Made by a program: the position numbers and the translations under genes
DNA from: Glandiceps talaboti
Taxonomy: Eukaryota; Hemichordata; Enteropneusta; Spengelidae
Length of the DNA: 64,000 nt
Assembly (NCBI RefSeq): GCF_964340395.1
Contig: NC_135550.1
Location: 29,573,176-29,637,175 of the forward strand
Reading direction: 5' to 3'
In this document: one piece after another, positions 12,501-23,900 of the stretch
Layout of the letters: each line of letters starts with the position of its first letter
How positions within the stretch are numbered: the first letter of the stretch is position 1
Notes under the pieces: generated by a model
Databases searched by the model: none
What the model saw: only the letters and a program-made list of their open reading frames with translations
What the model was told of the DNA's origin: nothing

Positions 12501-13954
12501 TGGATAGATGAGGCCTACTGGCATCTCTTATTTTGTCTGGTGTTAATGGTCATTATGGTACTATGGAGACCAACTGCTAACAACCAGAGATATGCATTCT
12601 CACCATTGACAGATTTAGCTGAGGAGGAAGGAGACGAAGAGAGCAAAGAACCTATGATGAATGATGCCTTTGGTAAGTTAAAAAGTAATGTACATGTAGT
12701 AGGTACAAAGACCAGTTGTTAGACTTAGGTTAAGAAATCAACAGTTGATTTGAGTGTTGTAAAGGTATGATTTACCCTTCAAAAAAGTGATGCTATCAGT
12801 AATGTTTTACTGACTTCTACAACTAGCACTGATTTACCCCATTCACACTCAGTCCCTTATATAAAAAGTAAACAGTACTATATGTAAGACGGCACTGGAT
12901 GATGGCCAGTGGTATTATAAGACAAAAATTGCCAAAGAATTATGCAAAGAATTTAACCTTTGTGATTTCTTGTATACCATCATAAACCGTATATGTTTTG
13001 TACCTTAACAACTTGCGATGTAAAGAACTGTTTTAAATTTATATATCTTTTGTTTCAACAGAGGGAATGAAGATGAGAGGTGTAGGGGGTAAGAGTAATG
13101 GTTCACCCAGGGTACATATCACTCCAGACAGCAAAGCTGAAGCTGATCTCAAGTGGGTTGAAGAAAACATTCCACAGTCAGTTGCTGATGCGTAAGTATC
13201 CCCTCAATATAATGTTGTTTTACACCATTATTGGGTTCACACGTGAAAAGGCTATAAAATCCTTGAATTTCAAAACACCCCTGGAAAGTAGTAGGAAGTC
13301 CTGCAAAATTTGTTGTATCTTGCCCGGAGTATGACCTTTACCACATGATCAGCCAAAAAATAGAAAATTCCCATTACATGACTGGTAAATTTTCAAATCA
13401 GTGTTATCAATGATAAAATGAGATTGTGTGATAAAGTCACGTTACATTGCTAGTATGATAATAAAACTGTAAGCCACTTCTTTCACAAGAGTTATTATTC
13501 AGAAACTTTGTAGTTTTCGGTCATGCCATAATTAAATAGTTATTATCACATCGTATAATGATATTCCTGTTGTATAAGAAGTGAAGTGAAGAGTTGGGAA
13601 GAGGGATTTAGTTTTCAAAGATGTGATATACAGGTACTAGGTTTATCCATGCACACAAGAGAGGATCCCTTCTATTGCCTTTGGTATAGCCATGAGAATT
13701 TATATATTTACTATATGTTAATATTCATTGCAGAGCCCCCCCCCCCCCCCCCCCCCCTTAAAAAAAATACCTACAATCAAAATTATGAAAGAGATGTGAA
13801 AGATGCAATGGAAATAGGAAGTGCTGACAATTGTTCTTGTTTAATTTAGTCATTTGACAAGTATGCTTTCTTATTTTTCAGAGCATTACCAAGCCTTCTT
13901 GACTCAGATGAAGAAATTATGACCACAAAATTTGAAATGAGTAAAATGGAATAA
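507..13954 (+). CDS. TMEM87A: TMEM87A/B: GOLD-domain seven-transmembrane Golgi protein (16 exons)
   Basis: Exons: 507-599, 4025-4085, 5016-5110, 5496-5618, 6022-6168, 6726-6893, 7502-7598, 7910-7971, 8680-8800, 9318-9480, 10126-10219, 11078-11171, 11640-11791, 12486-12672, 13062-13191, 13882-13954. All junctions are GT-AG and phases join to one 619-residue protein (human TMEM87A is 555). The family is a Golgi membrane protein with a luminal GOLD domain and seven helices; TMEM87A has been reported as a Golgi cation channel affecting pH and trafficking. Seen here: signal peptide (about 1-19), luminal domain with paired Cys, an acidic insert (about 125-229), seven hydrophobic segments from about 279 to 518, the hallmark stretches [34 protein letters not shown] and RPTANNQRY, and the tail [10 protein letters not shown] ending KFEMSKME. 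The start at 507 (AAGATGG) begins a signal peptide. Exon 12 ends at 11171 and exon 13 starts at 11640; this choice keeps the human spacing. Whether it is 87A or 87B cannot be decided; synteny favours 87A. Confidence 0.95.
600..4024 (+). other. TMEM87 intron 1 (3.4 kb)
   Basis: This is the longest intron of TMEM87. It is AT-rich and contains a C homopolymer near 1185-1198, a short GT microsatellite near 2570-2588 and no convincing exon. A 124-codon open frame at 1679-2053 has the composition of random AT-rich sequence. No transposase or reverse transcriptase motif was seen. Confidence 0.6.
9960..10145 (+). repeat. three tandem copies of the exon 11 splice acceptor region
   Basis: A unit of about 62 bp containing intron end, acceptor AG and the first 20 or so bases of TMEM87 exon 11 occurs three times. 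The three acceptors make exon starts at 10001, 10064 and 10126, spaced 63 and 62 bp. Only the third joins in frame to the conserved remainder of exon 11 ([11 protein letters not shown]). The first reads in frame into the second, but both are out of frame with the third and reach a TGA just before it. Confidence 0.9.
10440..10960 (-). mobile_element. Penelope-like retroelement relic in TMEM87 intron 11
   Basis: On the minus strand, 10759 to 10619 encodes a 46-residue tail containing [20 protein letters not shown] and VPNIYNQLI. This resembles the C-terminal end of the GIY-YIG endonuclease of Penelope-like elements. Downstream on that strand come two copies, 81 bp apart, of a block with ATTCTGATGAGGATC. 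On the 5' side near 10880-10910 there is a related CCTGAAGAAGACC stretch. Such phrases are common near Penelope-like termini. No reverse transcriptase domain is left, so this is a short decayed 3' fragment or a cluster of fragments. Family assignment rests on recalled motifs only. Confidence 0.5.
10505..10666. repeat. 81-bp tandem duplication carrying CTCF-like motifs
   Basis: Two copies start near 10505 and 10586. Each has GATCCTCATCAGAATGAC followed by a GGTGGCAGTAT core. The cores at 10548-10561 (CCTGTAGGTGGCAG) and 10629-10642 (CCACTAGGTGGCAG) resemble the bilaterian CTCF core consensus; the second fits it fully as I recall it. The motifs belong to the Penelope-like relic, so they came with the element. 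Confidence 0.6.
13736..13757 (+). repeat. C homopolymer (22 nt) in TMEM87 intron 15
   Basis: A run of 22 C lies about 120 bp before the last exon of TMEM87, followed by an A-rich stretch. It is a likely site of polymerase slippage and length polymorphism. Confidence 0.9.
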
Positions 13955-14272
13955 GGAAGAATGTGAATGATGCCTTATACAGGGTGTGATATTGTGATAT
14001 GAAGGTCATCTTACCAATAAGAATAATACTCTAGGAACTATGAAGTGTGTCCCAATATTTCCTGAAAATATAACGCAAAATTACTCCTGCAAAGGACTGG
14101 GGCTTATGGGGTTTATTTTAATGTACCTCTTTTTCTCACAAAGGCTATGTTTATCTTTGAAGTAAAATAAGATAATCTGTTTTACGTTGAAAGATGACAC
14201 CCTTCCATTCTTTTTGTGTACTGTATTTATATGGTGACAGAGTTAAGAAAGAATTTGCATTGAAAATGATGA

Positions 14273-14278
14273 AATAAA
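14273..14278 (+). terminator. candidate TMEM87 polyadenylation signal AATAAA
   Basis: This is the first plus-strand AATAAA after the TMEM87 stop codon, about 320 nt downstream. Later copies at 15216 and 16241 could be used for longer 3' UTRs. Confidence 0.45.
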
Positions 14279-16055
14279 GACTGGGTCATGACTTGATAGA
14301 TAGTTTCCATTGTTTATACTTATTGATATATTGACCCTACTAATTATCAGTCAATTGCATTTTACTCCAAAATTGCAACATACAATTTCAATTACCACTT
14401 TCAGTATCGGCAATGGACACTCACTACCTTTCCTTCCATTTTCATCATGGCTTTGAAAATTTATCAGTTCTTTACCAATAATGGTGCTTGTTTTAGCTCT
14501 TCTATGTACAAATATGGTAGTTCAGTGTTGCTGATACGAGGGATCTGTGAATACTTCATGTACTACTCAGAACACTTTTATAGTTTTACTTCAACTACTT
14601 TTATAAAAAATGGAAACTTATGAACTAGATACAATCATATTGGAGGTGTCTACTGTCATCTTGTTTATTTGCCCCTTTGCTGATTATATAGAAGAAATAA
14701 TTTGCGACAACAACTTTGCAGTGGTTTTATTGCAAGTTGAAAGAAATAACTAATCAGTTTATGTTATTTACTACATGGAATGAGAACAGAGTCCTCCTAC
14801 TAATATGCCAAGAGAGCTATTTCCTCATTCCATAATTCTGTCCTTCAGTAATCTGTATTATTACATAAATGTGTAAGTGAAAAGACAATTGTCAGTATCG
14901 CCATAACATACCAGATTAGTTAAGTATACTCAGAACAACAGATTCTCTTCATAGCTTTTGAAAAGCTAGAATTCCTTTCTGTATGGGTTTATGTATGGTC
15001 TGCAATATTGTATGTAAATAGTCTTTCCAGGTGAGGTACTGTTACAACAAGAAGTGAATTTTCAGAGAGATGAAACCCCCTTTCTTGTCTTCACTTCCAT
15101 GTTCTTCTGTTGTTTGGTAATGCCTAGTGAAGTTTGTTTTTTCAATTGTAGTAATTTAAGTTTAAAAATTGTTTATATTTTTCAAGTTTCACATCAGTAG
15201 TATGTATTATGGGGCAATAAAGTTACTTTCCTGTTACAAAAAGATTAAGTGATGAAGGTGTTAACATGGGTAGTTGTTATACATTGGAACCAATAGTGTA
15301 GATGTATTTATGATTTATTTTTGAATGTGCATGATGTAATTTTTAGGTCAGGTTCCAAGCATTGGGCTTGACAAGAGGGTTTAAGTTGTATTTGGCTGGC
15401 CAATGAATGTAAAGACATAAATGAATAACTTGGATTGTTGTGGTAGAAAAAGACTATCGTGTATATTAACATGAAGTACTCTAAGTCTGTAAATTGAATC
15501 CTTGGTTTTTGTTACTCAAAGGAGAATTTAGGTACTACATTTTGAAGTGCCTATACCAGAATGGTGATAACTATTACGATATCTCGCATGACTGTAGGCT
15601 TAGCACAGCTTCTCATTTCCATTAATTCTGTCCCAGTCATAATTCTAGAGACTGTATTACTGCATAATATACACATTTATTTTTTCAATAACTGAAAAGT
15701 GTCACTTTTTTAAAAATACTTTTCACCCTCTAGTAGCTAAGTACTACAATCATGAATATGGCAAAGACAAACACTTCAGACAGTATTCGTATTGTATCTC
15801 ATTTCATATTTTCAAAATGCTATCGTAAATTTTTTGTTTGCGAGTCTCTGTCATAACATGAATTGTTGTTGAAAAGCACTATGGTAACTTGCCATGACTG
15901 GGACAGTTGTCTTTGATGTAGAACTCTGTCATAGAAAAGTGGTCATGTCTCTGGTAGGTGAACATAGCATGAAGGGATTGAATTGGTTGCATGCTATTTG
16001 GCTAGTCTAAGAATAAATACTAGCCAAGGATGTACAAAATTTTGAAATCCTCGGC

Positions 16056-16084
16056 TAGTTGGTTGGTTGGTTGGTTGGTTGGTT
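16056..16084. repeat. (GGTT)n microsatellite
   Basis: About seven consecutive GGTT units follow a CTA in the TMEM87 3' flank. Confidence 0.9.
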
Positions 16085-16948
16085 GAGTCATGATTTATCT
16101 GTCTATATGCTTAGTTTAGAGCATATTTATTATCTTTTAGTGACTTTACACTGGCTCTTTAAGATTCTCATTTTTTTAAAAGAGGTCTTGAAAATTTATG
16201 ATGTAATTGAACATGGGCTTTAAAACTTAAAACATTGTGGAATAAAGATATTGTACAGGAAGTGATAGTCTGAATATTTTTTTTTCAAATGTATGTGGCA
16301 TCGCACACACCAGTAACTGAAGTTTAATGGCAGACATCTTAATGCTTCGTCAAGAGAGAGTTTACATTGTCTAGAGAGAGTTTACATTATGTTGAAATGG
16401 TATAAAAATAGCTGGTTTTGGTAGTTATGATTTTCAAGCCAGCCATATTGCATTTGTGTGCTGATTGTCTCCCTGAATTGACAGCACAAGAGATGAAAAT
16501 CTGGAATTCATCACTGGACACCATTTTAAGTGGTATAGTTGAACTTTCCCTGCAAAAAGTATTGATATGAGAGAACAATGTACCACTTTAGAAAGTAGTA
16601 ACTTTTGACCAGCCAAGAATGTTGGACATTTGCCTATCATGAGAACACACCTTCACTGCTTTAATTTAGATAAAGAGCATACACATGCATGATGGCCATT
16701 TTCCTAGATTTTAAAACTATCTACATGCTAATATGGCAAAATCAGTTAAAAGCTAAATATGTTGCTTAACAAGATTTATCTGCAATTGCATAATGAGGGC
16801 TTTTAAATTGTCAGTTGAGCTGATGTGGACACCAAACATAGCAGGAAATGACATCTCATTGTACATGTTGTAGTAGTTTGTGCTGAATGTGAGGTACAAA
16901 TGGAAATGAAATGAGAACGACGAGGCCTTGTGAAAGATTTAAGTTGTA

Positions 16949-16993
16949 GTGTGTGTGTGTGTGTGCACGCATGTGTGTGTGTGTGTGTGTGTG
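16949..16993. repeat. (GT)n microsatellite
   Basis: A GT repeat interrupted once by CACGCA. Confidence 0.9.
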
Positions 16994-17730
16994 GAGGGAG
17001 TGCATTGAAAACACATACATATTTTCAGACTATTAAGTATTATTTATTTAGATAAACAAAATAGAGGAAAAAGTAATTCTACATATAAAACTATCTAATA
17101 TCGGCCCTTCCTGTGCAAGTACCAGTATTTATCTGTGATCTCTTAAATCTTACAAATATTATTTTTGCCAAATATGTCTAATGATGACATCATTTGACTA
17201 AACTGGATCACATGGTTGAATATATACACAAGTCTGACTTCAGACAGGATTTTGATTGGTTACAGTTTGTAATTGAATTCTGTGAAGTTAAAATCACAAG
17301 ACAAATATGATAAGAGCGATGTCAAATACATGTATATAAGGATATGACAATTCTTGAACACTTCATAAACTTATGTCATAAATGGAAAAAAAATATATTC
17401 ATGATTTAATAAGTTGTTATAATCTAATATATGAGTATATACCATGAGATGTTCTAAGGAATAATACATTTGGTTAATATACAGTAATTGTTTAAATTTA
17501 AACACCCTTGCTGAAATGATACACCATCATTAATACCATGTATTGCATCTGATAATGTCAATTTATATATATATGAAATCAACGTAATGAATGAAAGTAT
17601 TATTAAATTGTCAATGAGTGCACAACTGAAAATATTCTTATTGTTATACAAATTCATACACTACCAGTAATAATGTAAACTGACTGGAAATATCTCATTT
17701 ATGTGTTACAATAAATTCAATGACCATACT

Positions 17731-17777
<47 letters not shown>

Positions 17778-17830
17778 AATTTATAAAGTGACAATCTCCA
17801 GAGCACTGTTCAGTTCAGTGGTGGGTTAGA
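17731..17830. repeat. (AATC)n array with a TTTATAAAGTG-containing flank
   Basis: Ten AATC units (17731-17771) are followed by AAAATGAAATTTATAAAGTG and CAGAGCACTGTTCAG. The same layout, an ATCA-type run then TTTATATAGCA and a GCACTGAACAG-like phrase, recurs at 35461-35535, and a TTTATATAGCA core recurs at 33956. They probably belong to one small interspersed repeat family. Confidence 0.5.
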
Positions 17831-18743
17831 CCACTTATTATACAAATGTAAACGAACAAATGAAAGACGTTATATTTGAAAACAACATTGTGATGCAAAA
17901 GAAAATAATTTACAACTGTGGGTTCTTTACTCATATTGCAAAAAGACTGGTAGTTGCAGACACTTGTAGAAATATACAGGTCTCTCATTTCAGTGTCACT
18001 ACTCTATTAAAATATAATTTTTCAATATCATTAATCCTCAACAATTATTCAAATTTCACTGATATTATACTTTCATGAGAAATTTGACAAAATAACACTT
18101 CTAATATTATATTATCCCTCTTAATTTACTGATGTAAAATGCTGTGAACATTAATATATATTTTTGTTTTTAAAGTGAATTCGGAACTTGGGTAGATTTC
18201 ACCTGTTTAGAATCATTAGACGCATATATTGTCATGATCAACATGACTATGCTGACAGGCTGATTTTAATTGTCAATTCCAGTCAATTATTTCAAGGTTT
18301 TAAAGTTTATCAAATTGGGTGCAAAGTTTGTGTCATTTCATATCAAATTTGTACATGTGTACTCAAGTACTGGCCTTCCTACGCAGCCCAGCGTGCATAC
18401 TCCTGTAGTGGGACTGATATCTATTTTCTATTCAACAATCCACAGGCAAGTAAGAAGTAAGAACTGTTCTTACTTGTCTGTTAACAAACTCAATTGCTTT
18501 ACTGTCAGTGAAATTTTGATACTCAAATAAAGTCGATAAAAATATTTTGCTCTAGACTTTCAATATCCCTCTCTTGAGATGAATACAAAAAGTCCAAATC
18601 AAACAGAACAACTAACTTGTATTTCCATTAAAAAAGGAACCATAGTTAAGTAACACATTCCACAATAGATATTTGCAGCTTGTACTCACAATATGGAAAA
18701 CGACTATGGGGACTGCAAATTTCCTTTCTCCACATTTGTATGG

Positions 18744-18810
18744 CCTCAGACCACTAAAAAGTGGTCTGAAGTATGGCTAACCTAAGACCACTATTGTTAG
18801 TGGTCTGAGG
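18744..18810. repeat. double hairpin / 12-bp inverted repeat
   Basis: TCAGACCACT (18746-18755) pairs with 18760-18769 across a 4-nt loop. AGACCACTA (18785-18793) pairs with 18798-18806 across another 4-nt loop. The outer arms CCTCAGACCACT (18744-18755) and AGTGGTCTGAGG (18799-18810) are also perfectly complementary, so either two small stems or one long stem can form. It lies between the convergent TMEM87 and POGLUT1 genes. A related GACCACTAGTG core occurs near 36043. Confidence 0.75.
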
Positions 18811-19352
18811 GCTAACTTGTTCTCCAGTTGTTAAAGACAAAATTATTTGTTTACAAACTGTTGTTGCAAATGAAGATATTATATATTATTCTAACATACA
18901 GCACAATAGAGTATAAACAGGGATCTATAACTCAGGTCTCTTTTAAAGTCTTGTGGAATAAATACATAATTTGTACTTTTAAGTTTACGAAGCATTGTGG
19001 TCATACATGTATATGTCTTTATCTGTGGAAAGGGAGTTCAGTTACATGTCTAGGGAAATACAGTGGAGCAGTACAGTGTCTGTGTTTACATGTATACAAT
19101 GACTGTTAGCATGGTGTTAGTTACTAAACAGTCCTGGGTAACTGTACTAAGTATCAAATGGAAGTACCAACAGAAATATACTATCTTATCATAGTAATAC
19201 TGTTTCACTGTATAGTCTATCTAGAGTCAATTCTACAATTTATAGACTGTGTCATACTTTGAGTAAGTCTGTCTGTTCACCACAAAAAGTATATATTATA
19301 CAATATCAGACTGGTATCACTTTATAACCCAGTATTAATAATTACATAATAA

Positions 19353-20564
19353 TTACAACTCATCTTTCAATTGCATTAACTGTAAAGCTGGATTTCTTTT
19401 AGGTTTATATTTCATAAGCTTTGCATATTCTAGGAGCAGTTTTCTCCAGTAGCATTCTATATCCTCCATTCTAAGATGATCCCAGATTAATTTGAAACCC
19501 CTCTCTGCAATTTCATGTGCGATTTTGTCATTGGCTTTGACAAATTCAATCACTTCCTTCACCTGATTGAGATCTTGACTTACTGGGATGTAATGAACCC
19601 ATTGTTTCAGTGCTGGATAGAAAAACTCTTGCCAATCATTACCAACATGAAAAACTAATGATTTGCATAGAAAGAGATGCTTCAAACGGAAGCTTGCTGC
19701 AACACCTCGGAAGTTAAATAGATATTTGTATTGGCAGTGCTCTTCTAAAGTAATTTCTTTTGCTGGAGGAGCTCCAAGAGTATCCTTATCAGATTTCCAT
19801 GCTTGGTTTTTGGTATACTGGGCATCAACAAGGTCAGGTTCAGCTCTAGATAGAAGGACCAATGGATCACGTTCAGCACTGGTTCTGGAACCTCTGAAGA
19901 ATGCTTTTTCATGTTTCTCCTCCCAAGGCCACTTCTTAGCTTCCTTGTACAGTGACTCTCGAAACAGATCCCATCTTCCAAGTCCAGTTGGAAATATTGG
20001 CCAGACTGCAGGTCCACCTTCCCAGAAGGTCCATGCTGGGTACATAATATCCCACATTTGGCTATCTACTTTACTGAAGGAAAGTACGGGTTTGGGGTCT
20101 GTGTATTTTGGACTTTGTGGATAGTCTCTTACATTGATAATAAACTCCATATCAGGTAACCTATTTATTTGTTTTAGAATGAAATGTTCAACTCCACTGC
20201 ATCGAGATGGAAACATACACTCTTTAGATCTGTACAGTTTATGTTTGATGATCTGATAATGTGTGCCCACTTTTTGGCCTAAGGTCTTTTCAAATAGATC
20301 CTTTGTGATACCACCCCGGTCCTTCCATACCTTCAAATCATAGTTGAGGACGTTCCTGTGACAAGAACATTCTCTGATGTCTTGTTCGCATTCAGTGTAT
20401 TTGCTGAGTGCGAACTCAATTTCGTTTAGGTACAGTTGCCACCTTGGATCAGTTGTGTTTGAAGACACTCCATCTACCTCGTCTGATCCACTGCATTGAT
20501 GCGAAACCAAGAGGAGAACAGAGATCGCTACAAGGCGTTGCACGATTCCCACTTCCATTTTCAC
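19353..20564 (-). CDS. POGLUT1: POGLUT1 (rumi/KTELC1): protein O-glucosyltransferase, intronless
   Basis: One open frame of 403 residues (human 392) covers the whole protein. The family transfers glucose (or xylose) from the UDP-sugar to Ser in EGF repeats, notably of Notch, inside the ER. Seen here: an N-terminal signal sequence (hydrophobic core [13 protein letters not shown], about residues 11-24), a Cys-rich N-terminal segment ([15 protein letters not shown]), a CAP10 domain filling most of the rest with [46 protein letters not shown] and a C-terminal KDEL, the ER retrieval signal (human has KTEL). The start could be Met1 (20564) or Met3 (20558); both keep the signal peptide. No intron interrupts it, whereas human POGLUT1 has many, so it may descend from a retrocopy. 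It is divergent from VPS39, 418 bp between start codons. The frame is intact, so it is likely functional. Confidence 0.95.
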   Translation of the reverse strand: MKMEVGIVQRLVAISVLLLVSHQCSGSDEVDGVSSNTTDPRWQLYLNEIEFALSKYTECEQDIRECSCHRNVLNYDLKVWKDRGGITKDLFEKTLGQKVGTHYQIIKHKLYRSKECMFPSRCSGVEHFILKQINRLPDMEFIINVRDYPQSPKYTDPKPVLSFSKVDSQMWDIMYPAWTFWEGGPAVWPIFPTGLGRWDLFRESLYKEAKKWPWEEKHEKAFFRGSRTSAERDPLVLLSRAEPDLVDAQYTKNQAWKSDKDTLGAPPAKEITLEEHCQYKYLFNFRGVAASFRLKHLFLCKSLVFHVGNDWQEFFYPALKQWVHYIPVSQDLNQVKEVIEFVKANDKIAHEIAERGFKLIWDHLRMEDIECYWRKLLLEYAKLMKYKPKRNPALQLMQLKDEL

Positions 20565-20982
20565 TTTTTGATGGTCAATGACGTGTCCTTATGTTACTGG
20601 AGTCTTGCATCTACACGTTCATCCGGGACGAACTGGTCTCTCCTCGATCCTCCCTGTAAATGAGCGAAACCAATTAGTAACCCTTACGTTTATATTCAAG
20701 AACAAAACAAATTTAAGGATGGCAGGGTACAGAATGTTGGAATATTTGTTTACACCTAATGAAAAAACTGGTACCAAAGCCTCATAATAGAGTACACACC
20801 TGTGGCGCGGCGACCGACTATTACACTTCGAGGTCGGGGTTCAGAGTGTATCTTAATTAGCGCCCGCTAGAGGTGAACCATGAGGATCACATGATAGTGT
20901 GTTGATCGAAAGACGATGGTGATCTGTTAGTTTTTGAGTAAATTCGTCACAAATTAGATAATTTACCCCACTGTTATGCACC
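20565..20982. promoter_or_regulatory. divergent POGLUT1-VPS39 promoter region
   Basis: The 418 bp between the two start codons is clearly richer in CpG than the surroundings, with clusters near 20807-20840 (GGCGCGGCGACCG) and 20860-20880 (GCGCCCGCTAGAGG). No TATA box stands out. The layout suggests a shared bidirectional promoter. Start sites for neither gene can be placed by eye. Confidence 0.55.
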
Positions 20983-23900
20983 ATGCACGATGCATACGAA
21001 GCAGAGCCGATCCTTGAGAGGCTTCCCTTACAGATAGAATCGGTAGCATGTCACGGTAAGTGAAAGATAAATGGGCGTGCATTAGGTTGACCGGAAAGTC
21101 AAACTTCAATGCAAAGATTATAGAATCTCAAATGTGTTGTGGTTTTTGTGGGTAGCGTGTATGTTTACATACCGTGCCTATGTCTTTATTTTTGTACTTG
21201 TTAAAATGTCTGTCATGTTTGTATGTTTCTGCCATAAGGATTTCATATTCATATTTTCGTATTTCATATTACATACAGTACATCTACACTAGACATGAAA
21301 CATATATTTGATTGCCATGAATGAATATTTCGCTTGACTCAAATGTCATGACAGAGTGCACACGCAGCACAGTATCTCAGAAGATTCCATTCACCTTTTT
21401 TTAGATGAAAATTATAACAGGGGGTTGTTTTCCTCATGATGTCCGGAAGTTGTCACCAAATATTTACAATATTTGTGAGTAATGACTTATATATGGGTAT
21501 GTCTGAAGTGGACAAGGTTTGAAATGTGTAAAGTTCAAGTCATGTACACTTGTATGACAGCATGTGAGGTTATTGGGCCATTCATTATGTTATTAGGCAT
21601 ATAACAAGCACGAAATAGTTCATTTATCTAACCGTTGGGTTCATAATATTCATACTTTATTTATCCAATCACTGTGCACATAACTGACATTACATATTTC
21701 ATTTATCCAATCACTGTGCATATAACAAACAGACATTAAGTATTTCATTTATCCAATCACTGTGCACAGAACAGACATTAGGTATTTCATTTATCCAATC
21801 ACTGTGTACATAACAGACATTAGGTATTTCATTTATCCAATCACTGTGTATATAACACTAGACATTAAGCATTTCATTTATCCAATCACTGAGCACATAA
21901 CAGACATTAGGTATTTCATTTATCCAATCACTGTGTATATAACAGACATTCAGTATTTCATTTATCCAATCACTGTGCACAGAACAGACATTAGGTATTT
22001 TATTTATCCAATCACTGTGCACAGAACAGATAGTTATACTAGGGATCTGGATATAATTATTTGCCCCAAGAGTGGCAAGGATCTATACTATAGCAAAGGT
22101 ATACTTTGAATTTGATGAGTTTATAAAGGTTTGTTCCCTAGTGCATGCAATCATACAACTCTGTTACATAATGCCAATACACAGACTTGTTATCATGGTC
22201 ATGAACAAAATGAATGTGGAAACTCCAATAGTCACAAAGCACTTCAAAGTGTATTGGTGAGATCGAGACTTGGTCTGAGGACAGAGAGGTACTGCATTCA
22301 ACACCTGGCCATGCACCAAGGTCACTAGGTATTGACATTTTTATGCACACTTTATTGAAGAACAAGTGCACAACTAAAACAAAGTCTTACATGTAGGTGT
22401 GGCAGCACACATGTTTACAAGTTGGTTGACAGTGACATTGTGATTGTTATCAAAACTGAGGACAGTTTCATTGTGATGATTAACTAGATTGTGGATAGTT
22501 TCATTGATGGTTAACTAGATTGCAGACAGTTTCATTGAGATGGTTAACAAGATTGGGGACAGTTTCATTGTGATGGTTAACAAGAATGCAGACAGTTTCA
22601 TTGTGATAGTTTACAAGTTTGCAGACAGTTTCATTGTGATAGTTAATAGACTGTGGACAGTTTCATTGTGATGTTGTAATTGTATCAAGATATAATATTG
22701 TTTGCCATTATCTTTGTGTCTGTTGATGCTCCTCCAACTAAAGAAATTACTCGAAGAACACTTTCCATACAACCAAAAACACTGCTTCCATACACCGTAA
22801 CAAAATATATCGCCATTAGCCTAAATAAACTATTATGTTTTAGTATTGAAAGAGCTAAAAGTATATTAGCATCGAATGAGTGATATGATATGATATGATA
22901 TGATATGATATGATATGATATGATATGATATGATATGATATGATATGATATGATATGATATGTATACAATAGACACCAGTGGAAAGATAAACAACAAGGC
23001 GGAGCTGCGTTGTTTATATTTCCACCGGTGTCTATTGTACTTATGCCTGACAAGTTCACAGGATAGCAGGATTAGTCCATCTCATCCTTGCTAGACTAGA
23101 TTAAGATAAAGTACACACTGTCTCACCCCTTGCCAGGCTAGGTGATGATAATACTGAGATAAAAGTGTACACATTCGGATGGGGATACACACAGCATGCA
23201 GTGTTCACTGCGAAACAAATAAGCCCTAATGGATGTATTAGGGCCTTACACTATCCAATACTGATAAGACTTCAGCAGCAACTCAGACAAGGAGTTGGTT
23301 ATACCCCACTGCACAAACTTTATATTAGCTCAGGTAGAGGACTGCTAATCCTGTACATGTCAAACACTGAGTCAACATTTTGACAGCTAAAGGGTATAAG
23401 ATATGATATGATATGATATCATATATGATATGATACGATACGATACGATACGATACGATACGATACGATACGATACGATACGATACGATACGATACGATA
23501 CGATATATGATATATGATACATGATATATGATATGTGTTGGAATGTTTCATTGTTTACATTCTGATCACATATGTTTCCAAGATACAAACTATAGCAACT
23601 AATGTATAGAATTATGACAGTTTTACTTTCATGTAATTTGTTGTATACTCATTACTGTATATGTTTTATTACAGGAGATGTGTTGTTGGTGGGCACAAAG
23701 CAAGGTCATCTCCTTGTATACAGTATAAATCCTGCAACAGGTACAGTGGGCTTGATACAACATATTGTACAGTCAGATAGGACAGTGGGCTTGATACAAC
23801 ATATTGTATGTACAGTCAGATAGGACAGTGGGCTTGATACAACATATTGTACAGTCAGATAGGACAGTGGGTTTGATACAACATATTGTACAGTCAGATA

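Larger units (their letters stand above)
13955..19352. other. TMEM87 3' UTR and convergent intergenic space
   Basis: There is no coding exon here. Plus-strand AATAAA hexamers at 14273-14278, 15216-15221 and 16241-16246 are candidate TMEM87 polyadenylation signals; the first is about 320 nt past the stop. The block also holds a GGTT repeat near 16056-16084, a GT repeat at 16949-16993, an AATC repeat at 17731-17771 and a hairpin pair at 18744-18810. Open frames here (up to 93 codons) look random. I could not assign a polyadenylation signal to POGLUT1, which ends at 19353 on the other strand. Confidence 0.6.
21056..23674 (+). other. VPS39 intron 1 with stacked satellites
   Basis: The intron holds a 42-bp minisatellite (21650-22030), a roughly 35-bp minisatellite (22425-22676), a TGATA array (22881-22960), a 31-bp-arm hairpin (22965-23039) and a CGATA array (23436-23505). 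No exon was seen. Frames spanning the arrays are translations of repeats. Confidence 0.75.

Noticed and set aside
19663-20124. 153-codon plus-strand frame
   Set aside because: Antisense shadow of POGLUT1.
21762-22109. 115-codon frame with a 14-residue peptide repeat
   Set aside because: The 42-bp minisatellite unit is a multiple of three, so it stays open by arithmetic; it lies in VPS39 intron 1 with no gene context.
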